A stretch of 47,846 nucleotides of DNA from contig CAYLPT010000125.1 of assembly GCA_964385645.1 (NCBI GenBank), positions 1 to 47,846 on the forward strand, written 5' to 3'. Positions 16,299 to 23,089 of this stretch are shown one piece after another. Positions within the stretch are counted from its first letter, which is position 1. The number at the start of each line of letters is the position of its first letter. The notes beneath the pieces were generated by a model. That model did not search any database. It was not told the origin of the DNA and worked only from the letters and a program-made list of their open reading frames with translations. Made by a program: the position numbers and the translations under genes. This DNA comes from CAYLPT01 sp964385645. GTDB taxonomy: Bacteria > Armatimonadota > Hebobacteria > Hebobacterales > Hebobacteraceae.

Positions 16299-17921
16299 CT
16301 ATGGACATGCCGGCTCCTCAGCCCCCTCCGCCTGCTTGGGCATCTCGCCGGCCCCCGCGGTTCGCAGGTCCCGGGAGGCCTCTGTCCACAGCAGCAGCGA
16401 GGGCGCGCCGCCGAAGGCGACGCCCATCCACGCCGCCTCCTCGATCTCCTCCGCCGTCAGCCCCATCCCCCGCGCCTTGTCGAGGTGCAGCCGAAGGCAC
16501 TGCCCACAGCGGAGCGCGACCGACAGCGCGATGGCCGTGATCTCCTTCTGCACCACATCGAGAGCCCCGGGCGCGAAGGCGGCCGCCAAGAACCGCCGCC
16601 CCGCCTCCCCCGCGCTGCCCGCCCCTGCCGCGGCCGCGCCCGGCGCGCAACACTCCTCCCGGGGCGACGCCGTCGCCTCCGGCCGGCCCGGCGCCCCGCG
16701 GCTCTGCCCCCCGTGGTCGCTGGTCGCTCGCACGATGATCCCTCCTTGCGACCGCTCGACGACGCGGCCGATGATCGCCGCCTCCCGGCACCCCGCCTCC
16801 CGCAGCCGCGCGAGCGCCTCGCGGGCCCGGTCGCCGGGCACGGCGATGAGCAGCCCGCCGGAGGTCTGGGCGTCGTAGAGGACGTCCAGCGCCTCCTCGG
16901 CCACCCCCTCGTCCACGGTGACCGCGGGGCCGGCGAACTCGCGGTTGCGCTCCGTGGCACCGGGCGCGATCCCCTCGGCTGCGTACTCCCTGACGCCGGG
17001 CAGCAGGGGCGCCGCCTCCCACCACAGTTCCGCGGTGACCCCGCTCTCCCGGGCCACCTGCCAGAGGTGGCCCAGCAGCCCGAAGCCGGTGACATCGGTG
17101 CAGGCGCGGGCCCCCACCTCCTTCATCACCGCGGCGGCCTCGCGGTTGAGCGCGGCCATGGACACGCTGGCCGCCCGGAGGGCCTCCTCTGAGCCGCGGC
17201 CGATCTGCGCGGCAAAGGCGATGATTCCAGTGCCCAGCGGCTTAGTGAGCAGCAGCGCATCACCCGGCTGCGCGCCCGCGTTCGTCACTAACTCCTCCGG
17301 GCGGACGACCCCGGTGATCGAGAAGCCGAGCTTGATCTCCTCGTCGTTGATGCTGTGCCCGCCGACGAGCGCGACCCCGGCCTCGGCGAGCGCCTCCATG
17401 CCGCCGCGCAGCATCTCCGCGATAGGCTCCTCGCCCAGGGAATGGGCGGGATAGCCAATGATGGAGAGCGCGGTGAGGGGCGTGCCGCCCATCGCATAGC
17501 AGTCGCTCAGCGAGTTCGCCGCCGCGATCCGCCCGAAGAGATAGGGGTCGTCCACGCAGGGGGAGAAGACGTCCACAGTCTGGACGAGCCAGAGGTCGTC
17601 GGATAGCCGGAAGACACCCGCGTCATCCGCGGTGGCGCCGCTTACGACCACCCTCGGGTCGCTCACCACGGGCAGGCGGGCGAGGATGCGCGCAAGTTCG
17701 GCAGGGGCTATCTTGGAGGCACAGCCGGCATTCCGCACCAGCTTCGTCAGGGCCACCCTATCGGCGCTCTCCGGCTTGACAGGAAGGCGCTCGCCCGCGC
17801 AGGTGCAGACATCGTAGTCCACCAGCAGCTCACACGGGCAGGGCTTGTGGGGATCGCAGATGCAGTGCCCGAGCCTCTGGGAGCGGGCCATCACCCGGGA
17901 CCGCTTGGCCGAGGTGCTCAT
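16299..17921 (-). CDS. selD: selenophosphate synthetase SelD fused to an AhpD-like domain
   Basis: A 540-residue fusion. Residues 1-45 form an unusual Cys-rich extension with three CxC pairs (C20/C22, C28/C30, C39/C41). Residues ~50-400 are SelD, which makes selenophosphate from selenide and ATP: the catalytic loop NAGCASK has Cys67 and Lys70, and ATP/Mg motifs include ADDAGVF, a GGHSINDEEIKLGFSITG block and TDVTGFGLLGHL. Residues ~435-525 are a carboxymuconolactone-decarboxylase/AhpD-like domain with the redox motif C472-x2-C475-x3-H479 (CGQCLRLH). Both extra parts are absent from ordinary SelD (about 350 residues). The active-site residue is an ordinary Cys codon, not TGA. tRNA-Sec follows immediately. 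I infer that the AhpD domain supplies reducing power or handles selenium for SelD. Confidence 0.95.
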   Translation of the reverse strand: MSTSAKRSRVMARSQRLGHCICDPHKPCPCELLVDYDVCTCAGERLPVKPESADRVALTKLVRNAGCASKIAPAELARILARLPVVSDPRVVVSGATADDAGVFRLSDDLWLVQTVDVFSPCVDDPYLFGRIAAANSLSDCYAMGGTPLTALSIIGYPAHSLGEEPIAEMLRGGMEALAEAGVALVGGHSINDEEIKLGFSITGVVRPEELVTNAGAQPGDALLLTKPLGTGIIAFAAQIGRGSEEALRAASVSMAALNREAAAVMKEVGARACTDVTGFGLLGHLWQVARESGVTAELWWEAAPLLPGVREYAAEGIAPGATERNREFAGPAVTVDEGVAEEALDVLYDAQTSGGLLIAVPGDRAREALARLREAGCREAAIIGRVVERSQGGIIVRATSDHGGQSRGAPGRPEATASPREECCAPGAAAAGAGSAGEAGRRFLAAAFAPGALDVVQKEITAIALSVALRCGQCLRLHLDKARGMGLTAEEIEEAAWMGVAFGGAPSLLLWTEASRDLRTAGAGEMPKQAEGAEEPACP

Positions 17922-17957
17922 GCGCCGCCCCCGGCCGGCGCCCGACCGGCCGCCGCG

Positions 17958-18230
17958 CTAGCACCGCGCGGCCAGCAGCACGAACGCCACGATCGCCAGG
18001 CCGAGGACTGCGCCGGCGGCCGCGTAGCCCGTGCTCCTGCGCCGGATGAGCCCGACAACGCTGAGCACCAGTGCAAACGGAACGCTCCCGAGTGCGGCGA
18101 CGATGAGGGGGCCTGACAGGCTCCCAAGTAGGGTCCCTCAGCCAGGCTGGAGGACGAACAGGGTCGCCAGTATCGCCCATGCGAAGAGCGACAGCAGAAA
18201 CCCCGCCTTGCCCAGGTCGCGACCACCCAT
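17958..18230 (-). CDS. small three-helix membrane protein with in-frame TGA (codon 31)
   Basis: ATG at 18230 has AGGAGG 10 bases upstream and a promoter ahead of it. The first 30 codons encode a membrane helix (GKAGFLLSLFAWAILATLFV) ending LQPG, then TGA at 18140-18138. The same frame continues without a new start through two further membrane helices (PLIVAALGSVPFALVLSVVG, then AAGAVLGLAIVAFVLLAARC) to TAG at 17960-17958, 90 codons in all. The complete translation looks like a DUF4190-type small membrane protein. Either TGA is decoded (Sec, given the adjacent Sec genes) or a C-to-T change (CGA to TGA) has broken the gene. No Cys or redox motif is near the TGA, which argues against Sec. It would be the first gene of the selD operon. 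Confidence 0.5.
18108..18125 (-). promoter_or_regulatory. SECIS-like hairpin after the second in-frame TGA
   Basis: Minus strand GGG-A-GCCT-GTC-AGGC-CCC folds as a 7-bp stem with one bulged A and the triloop GTC. The loop begins 21 bases after the TGA at 18140-18138 and starts with G, so it meets the loose bacterial SECIS criteria. Such hairpins arise often by chance in GC-rich DNA. Confidence 0.3.
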
Positions 18231-18255
18231 CGTGTCCGTGCCTCCTAGTCCCGCC

Positions 18256-18285
18256 AGTATACCACTGGGCGCGGTGGCGCGGCAA
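18256..18285 (-). promoter_or_regulatory. probable promoter of the selD - tRNA-Sec - selA - selB operon
   Basis: Minus strand TTGCCG (18285-18280), an 18-base spacer, TATACT (18261-18256). The -10 hexamer sits in the same 11-base context (GTGGTATACTGG) as the stronger helicase promoter at 7371-7399. Transcription would start near 18249, about 19 bases before the small membrane gene. Confidence 0.6.
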
Positions 18286-18291
18286 CTCCGT

Positions 18292-19062
18292 TCACTCGCC
18301 CCGGCAGGCGAGGATGGCGGCGCCAACGGCCCCCGTCATCTGCGGGTCGCGCGCGGTCCGCACCGGCTGCCCGAGCGCCTCCGCCAGCGCCTCCGCCATG
18401 CCGGGGATGAGGGCCACCCCCCCGGTGAAGATGATCGGCGAAGGGAGGTTGCCGTGCGCGAGGGAGGCGATCCTGGCGCTGATCGCTCGCTGCACGCCGG
18501 CCGCCACGTCCTCCCGCCGGGCCCCGGAGGCGAGCAACCCGACGATCTCGGTCTCTGCGAACACCGCGCAAGTGCTGCTAATCTCGGCCGGCCGCGTGCT
18601 GCGCCGCGCCAGCTCTCCCAGCTCATGCAATCCGATCTCCAGCCGCTGCGAGACCAGCTCCAGGAACCGACCGGTGCCGGCCGCGCACCGGTCGTTCATC
18701 GCGAAGTCGCGAACCCCGCCCCGGCCGTCGAGGCGGAGGAGTTTGCTGTCCTGGCCCCCGACCTCGACCACCGCCCGCGCCTCCGGCGCCTGCCGGTGCA
18801 CGCCTACCGCGTGGCAGGTGACCTCGGTGATCGTCAGGTCGGCGCCCGCCGAGGCCCGCGCGTACCCGGTGGCGACGACGCGCGCCACCGCCGGCCTCTC
18901 CACCGCCGCCTCCGCGAGCAGCCGCTCGAGGAGCCCCCGGGCGCGCGGCGCTTGGTCGACGCCCTGGTCCACGACTCCCCGAGCGATCACCCGCAGCGCG
19001 CCCGCCTCCATGAGCACCGCCTTGATCGCCCGGGAGCCGGCGTCAACGCCCGCGCAGATCAT
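18292..19062 (-). CDS. HgdC/BadF-type ATP-dependent activator of a dehydratase-like reductase
   Basis: A 256-residue ASKHA-fold ATPase that injects electrons into 2-hydroxyacyl-CoA dehydratase-type proteins. Motifs: GVDAGSRAIKAVL (phosphate 1, near residue 5), VATGYAR, EVGGQDSKLLRLD (phosphate 2), and the bridging [4Fe-4S] cysteines in NDRCAAGTGRF and SSTCAVFAETE. The start at 19062 (ATGATCTGCGCGGG) matches the family N-terminus and overlaps the upstream component gene by 20 bases. The longer open frame to 19224 is antisense-like filler. It is of the YjiL/HgdC class; pairing with the next gene fixes its role as that protein's activator. Confidence 0.92.
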   Translation of the reverse strand: MICAGVDAGSRAIKAVLMEAGALRVIARGVVDQGVDQAPRARGLLERLLAEAAVERPAVARVVATGYARASAGADLTITEVTCHAVGVHRQAPEARAVVEVGGQDSKLLRLDGRGGVRDFAMNDRCAAGTGRFLELVSQRLEIGLHELGELARRSTRPAEISSTCAVFAETEIVGLLASGARREDVAAGVQRAISARIASLAHGNLPSPIIFTGGVALIPGMAEALAEALGQPVRTARDPQMTGAVGAAILACRGE

Positions 19063-20269
19063 GGGCCCAACCTCTCGCCGCGCGCCCCCGGACCGTCTCG
19101 AAAAGCGCCTCCACCCGGGTGGCGATACGCGCGGTGTCGGAGGGCGAGTAGTCGGTCTCGATCCGCAGATAGGGCAGGTCCATCTCCTCGGCGAGACGGC
19201 GCACCAGGTGAGACTCCACGTCATAGGTGAGGCAGGCCTGCCAGATCAGCTCCACGATGCACTGGGGCCGGTACTCCACGGCCAGCCGCCGCAGGGCCTC
19301 GAAGCGCCGTCTATTAGGAGTCATCACCGAACAGTGGAGCCCGAAGTACTTGCCGGCGACCGCCTCCATGGCGTCGCCGTCCTCTGCCACGTCCTCGAGA
19401 ATCGGCTTCACCCCCGTGCAGTTCTCCATGCACACGATGAGCCCGCCGCTGCCCTCGACGACGTCCACCACCTTCTCGGCCCCGTGTACTGTCGGCGCCC
19501 CAGTCAGGAGCACCCGGACTCGCCTGGCCCTATCCGCCTCCGGGATGCGCGCAGGCAGCACCTCGAGGGCCCGCTGGTACTGATCGAGGTCGGCCGGGAC
19601 ACAGGAGATAATGCTCTTCAGGTCCAGCAGCTCGCGACCGGTCAGCGGGGGCGCATCCGCTCGCATCAACTCCGCGAGCTCCCGCCGCAGCCGCCGCTCC
19701 CGGTTCATCACCGCGATCGCGGATCGCAGTCGGTCCTCCGTCACCTTGACCCCGAAGCGGGCCTCCAGCCCCGCCTTGAGCTTGGCGAGCTCTCGCGCCC
19801 AGTGTTCGCGGGCGTCAGGGTCGTCGGGCTTCTGCGGCAGCTCGAGCACATGCATAGGGCGCGTCTGCGCCATCAGCTCGTACATCTTCTTCTTGCCGTC
19901 GCAGGTCGTCTCGACCACCAGCAGGTCAGCCATCTCGAGAAACGGGTTGGCCCGCTTGGCGTGGAAGCCATAGGTGGACTTGATGAGGGGGCAGAGGTTA
20001 GTGGGCAGGTCCTCTTCCGCGGCCGCGATGGTCGCGTGGTGGCCGCCGCACAGACACACCGGGACCCCGCCGGCGGCCATGATGAGCTCCCGCGGCGTGT
20101 ACTCACACGTGATGCCGACTATCGGTCGGCCCTCGGCCTTCGCCGCCTCGGCGTAGGCGAGGCAGTTGGGGATCATGTGCGAGAACCACTCGCGCGGACA
20201 CTCGCCGGCTGCCGCCGCAGGGGACCCGGCCTCCGCCCTGCACGCTGGCCTGCCAGCTTCGTCGCCCAT
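19043..20269 (-). CDS. 2-hydroxyacyl-CoA dehydratase D-component-like / double-cubane-cluster reductase
   Basis: A 408-residue protein of the HgdB/FldC/YjiM superfamily. Cluster-ligand-type Cys segments include GITCEYTPRELIMAAGG, NLCPLIKS, VETTCDGKKKMYELM, CMENCTG and ELIWQACLTYD, all in family order. YjiM-like members bind an [Fe8S9] double cubane and reduce small molecules at very low potential (known for DCCP; applied here by resemblance). The ATG at 20269 has GGAGGGG upstream. With the activator gene overlapping its 3' end it forms a complete two-component reductase. It directly precedes the selenium operon on the same strand; the link to selenium is inferred from position. Confidence 0.88.
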   Translation of the reverse strand: MGDEAGRPACRAEAGSPAAAAGECPREWFSHMIPNCLAYAEAAKAEGRPIVGITCEYTPRELIMAAGGVPVCLCGGHHATIAAAEEDLPTNLCPLIKSTYGFHAKRANPFLEMADLLVVETTCDGKKKMYELMAQTRPMHVLELPQKPDDPDAREHWARELAKLKAGLEARFGVKVTEDRLRSAIAVMNRERRLRRELAELMRADAPPLTGRELLDLKSIISCVPADLDQYQRALEVLPARIPEADRARRVRVLLTGAPTVHGAEKVVDVVEGSGGLIVCMENCTGVKPILEDVAEDGDAMEAVAGKYFGLHCSVMTPNRRRFEALRRLAVEYRPQCIVELIWQACLTYDVESHLVRRLAEEMDLPYLRIETDYSPSDTARIATRVEALFETVRGRAARGWAHDLRGR

Positions 20270-20313
20270 CGCGCCCCTCCTATGTCGGTGTACCGGCCTG
20301 CGCGGAACCAGAG

Positions 20314-22776
20314 TCACGGACCCGTGCCTTGCTCCAGCGCCCGCACCAGCTCCTCCTCCGCCCCCGGCTCCGGCAGCAGGTACAGGGGGCAGGCGCTTGT
20401 CGGCACGGCCACAGTTCCGCCTTGCCCCTCCAGGGCCACCGGGTTGCCCACCATATCGAGAACCTCGACTTCACCTGTGGGGAGGGCAACGCTATAGGGT
20501 ATTGGCTCGTCACGCACATTCCAGAGAGTCACCACCTGACGCCCGTCTCGGCGGCGCAAGAGGAAGGCCCGCATCCGCTCGTCTGGGAGGTCGAGCTGTC
20601 GCAGCGGCGCCGCCCCGCTGAGATGCCGGGCACACTGCGCCTGGGCCACATAGATCAGCCTGGGCGTGTCATCGAACTCGAGCATGCTGCAGTACGGCTC
20701 AACATGGTTGCAGTGGTTGAAGGTGAAGTAGAAGAGCCGGTCCACTCCGAGGTGAGTGTAGATGATCGCTTTCCGGACGTGATAGGCGGCTTGCAGGACA
20801 GCCTGGCGCTCCCGCGTGTACTTGCTGGTCATCCCCGTGAACACCCAGCCCCGCTGTGGATCGTAGAAATCAGACCGGGAAAGGTCCGGGGTCATGTGGC
20901 TGTAGAGGCTGCTGGCGAGGATGCCGCCTTCGGTGTCCCAGATGGGCTTTTCTCCTCCGCATTGCTGCAGCAGGTCGCGCATGTAGCCGAGGACGCCGGC
21001 GTAGGGCGGGTCCACGAGGTCCGGGGGCGTGTCGTTCTCGGGCGACTGGTAGAGGTGCAGGGAGAGTATGTCGAAGTGCGGGCATTCCTGTTCCCGGAAG
21101 ATCCGGCGCAGCGTCTCGGCGTCCACGTACATCGTACCTTCCTGGAGCATGCTAACATCGCATCCCATGAGATTGTTCAGGATCTGGGCACCTGGCGCCA
21201 CTGACTGAGCCTCCTCGTGTGCTATCCGCAGATACTCGGGAAGCAGCGGGTTCGAGTGGCGCTCGTTGAGGCACTCGTAGTAGCGGACGCGTCCCTCGAA
21301 GTGCTCCATCAGCCTGCGGCAGTACTCGCGCCACGCCTCCGGCCTGATGCGGTAGTAGGTCAGGCCGTCGTAGCCCATGATCTCTCTGGGTTCCTCGTAT
21401 GCCCAGTCAGGGATGTAGAGGGGACCGTCCTCCACCCCCAGGGTCACCATGACGCCAATGCCGTTGCGCCTCGCCAGGTCCACCAGATTGTCCCACACAC
21501 GGAAGGTGTCGGGTTGGGGCATGACCCACCTCATCCGGAAGGACTCGTCGCGATGCCAACGGATGCCGGCCTGTGCGGCCAACCTGAAGTACTCCTCAAT
21601 GCTGTCCCGCCCGCCGTGCGTCAGGTAGTGATGCCACCCCATCAGGTGGTTGGCAGCGAACATCGAGTCCTCGTCCAGTTCGTCGGGCGTGATGGCGAGT
21701 GGCTCGCACACGGCGTAGATGTACTCGCACCAGTCGGCCACGAATCCCTCCCCGCTCGTCAGCCGAGCCGTCGTCTTGAACACACCCTGCCGGAGCGACG
21801 GCAGGGCGTAGGGAGGGGCAAGCCTGGCGACTGAGCCTCCCTCGGGGAACTCCACCATCACCTCCGCCTCAGCGATCACGGCGCCGGTCAGTATCTCCTC
21901 GGTGCGGAAGGCCAGCCGGTACGCTCCCTGCCCGCGATGTCGGCAGACCCAGAAGACGGGTTGCACCTGCTGGCCCACGTGATAGAGGTTGTGCGGCTGG
22001 TCACTGGTCACCCCCACTTCAGCCGGTCGGTGCGGAGCGAAGGCTTTCAGTGGTCCCGCGCTAAGCTGCAGCCCATCCAGCCACAGGGTGTTGGGCGAGC
22101 CACTCACTTGCCAGATGCTCACCCGCACCCACTTCTCGGTCGGCCACAGGCTGAAGCTGTGGCGCAACCACTGATCGCCAACGACGAACACCGGCCCCTC
22201 CGGGTCGCCGACGCCGGCCGCCAAGGGCACCGGGCGGTCCGACCGGGCGAAGAACGAGAACGTATACTGCTGTCCGGGCGTAACCTCCACGTAGCCGCTC
22301 TCCAGGATGAAGCCGTGCACCCCGGCCGGGATCTCCAACTTGAGGCTGGCGTTGCCAAGCTCCGGGGCAGCGACCACGCCCTCTCGATCAATGATCGGTC
22401 GCACGGCCAATTCCACAGGCGCCTCGTGCGGATAGGCGGCATGCCACGTCCACCCATAGGCGCCGACCTCGAAGCTGCCGTTTCTGAGCAGGTTCCTCGC
22501 GCTTACGTAGAAGATCGGCTTCCGGGCGATCTCGGCGAAGGGCCCCGCGCTGGCCGCGGCCATGGCCGGATGGGCGCCCGGCGTCCCACGGGCGATGTTG
22601 GCGAGGCGGGTGGTGATGGTGGCGTTCTCCGAGGTGTCAGTGGTGACCATCGCCAGCGTGGAGGTGGCCTGGCTCGCCGGGATGCGGTCGCGGTCGAAGG
22701 GGATGACCGCGCCTGCCTCCAGGATGACAACCAGTGCTGCCAGCACCCTCGCCGTGAGGTGGTCTCTCGGCCGCAT
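20314..22776 (-). CDS. exported clan GH-A glycoside hydrolase with N-terminal carbohydrate-binding region
   Basis: An 820-residue protein. ATG at 22776 with AAGGAGG upstream, then a basic and hydrophobic N-terminus that is either a signal peptide or a membrane anchor. Residues ~85-245 resemble a jelly-roll carbohydrate-binding domain (NLLRNGSFEVGAYGW start; SIWQVSGSPNTLWLDGLQL end). The catalytic barrel spans about 375-700, with the probable acid/base Glu505 in YYECLNERHS and nucleophile Glu616 in IWDTEGG, the GH-A pattern of families such as GH39 and GH5. A C-terminal beta domain follows. The exact family and substrate are unresolved. The gene ends 44 bases before the reductase gene at 20269. 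Confidence 0.78.
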   Translation of the reverse strand: MRPRDHLTARVLAALVVILEAGAVIPFDRDRIPASQATSTLAMVTTDTSENATITTRLANIARGTPGAHPAMAAASAGPFAEIARKPIFYVSARNLLRNGSFEVGAYGWTWHAAYPHEAPVELAVRPIIDREGVVAAPELGNASLKLEIPAGVHGFILESGYVEVTPGQQYTFSFFARSDRPVPLAAGVGDPEGPVFVVGDQWLRHSFSLWPTEKWVRVSIWQVSGSPNTLWLDGLQLSAGPLKAFAPHRPAEVGVTSDQPHNLYHVGQQVQPVFWVCRHRGQGAYRLAFRTEEILTGAVIAEAEVMVEFPEGGSVARLAPPYALPSLRQGVFKTTARLTSGEGFVADWCEYIYAVCEPLAITPDELDEDSMFAANHLMGWHHYLTHGGRDSIEEYFRLAAQAGIRWHRDESFRMRWVMPQPDTFRVWDNLVDLARRNGIGVMVTLGVEDGPLYIPDWAYEEPREIMGYDGLTYYRIRPEAWREYCRRLMEHFEGRVRYYECLNERHSNPLLPEYLRIAHEEAQSVAPGAQILNNLMGCDVSMLQEGTMYVDAETLRRIFREQECPHFDILSLHLYQSPENDTPPDLVDPPYAGVLGYMRDLLQQCGGEKPIWDTEGGILASSLYSHMTPDLSRSDFYDPQRGWVFTGMTSKYTRERQAVLQAAYHVRKAIIYTHLGVDRLFYFTFNHCNHVEPYCSMLEFDDTPRLIYVAQAQCARHLSGAAPLRQLDLPDERMRAFLLRRRDGRQVVTLWNVRDEPIPYSVALPTGEVEVLDMVGNPVALEGQGGTVAVPTSACPLYLLPEPGAEEELVRALEQGTGP

Positions 22777-22869
22777 TCCCGCCTCCTTAGCGGCAGGATC
22801 TGCCCATCGCATCCGGGCGCCGCCCCTGCCAGGGGGTCTGCGAGCGCGTGCACGTCACTCCGGAGCCAT

Positions 22870-22896
22870 GCTATATCACGGCCTGGCCGGCGTCAA
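22870..22896 (-). promoter_or_regulatory. weak candidate promoter for the GH-A hydrolase gene
   Basis: Minus strand TTGACG (22896-22891), a short 15-base spacer and TATAGC (22875-22870), in one of the few A/T-containing spots of this region, about 90 bases before the gene. Spacing is suboptimal. Confidence 0.3.
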
Positions 22897-23089
22897 GAGG
22901 GTCGTCTGGGCGGCCGCCATCGCCGGCCGCCGGCTGACATCGGTCGGACGTCGGCGGCTCGGCACACAGGAGCGAGGCCGAGGTACCCGCAGGCGCCCAA
23001 GCCCCTCGGGCGGACCCCGCTCTCCGCGCCGCCCCAGCAGGGCTTCCACCGCCGGGAGCCGAACCAGCGGGCGCGTGAGGAGGAGGCGG

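Noticed and set aside
16299..17921. SelD as a selenoprotein
   Set aside because: The catalytic position (residue 67) is an ordinary Cys codon, and no in-frame TGA occurs.
8508..18140. Reassignment of TGA to Trp or Gly in this genome
   Set aside because: TGA is clearly used as a stop in many genes here, including the selA/selB overlap, and a tRNA-Sec with TCA anticodon is present.
18179..20497. 772-codon open frame on the plus strand
   Set aside because: Antisense to the activator and reductase genes, low-complexity Arg/Ser/Ala translation, no ribosome site or domain.
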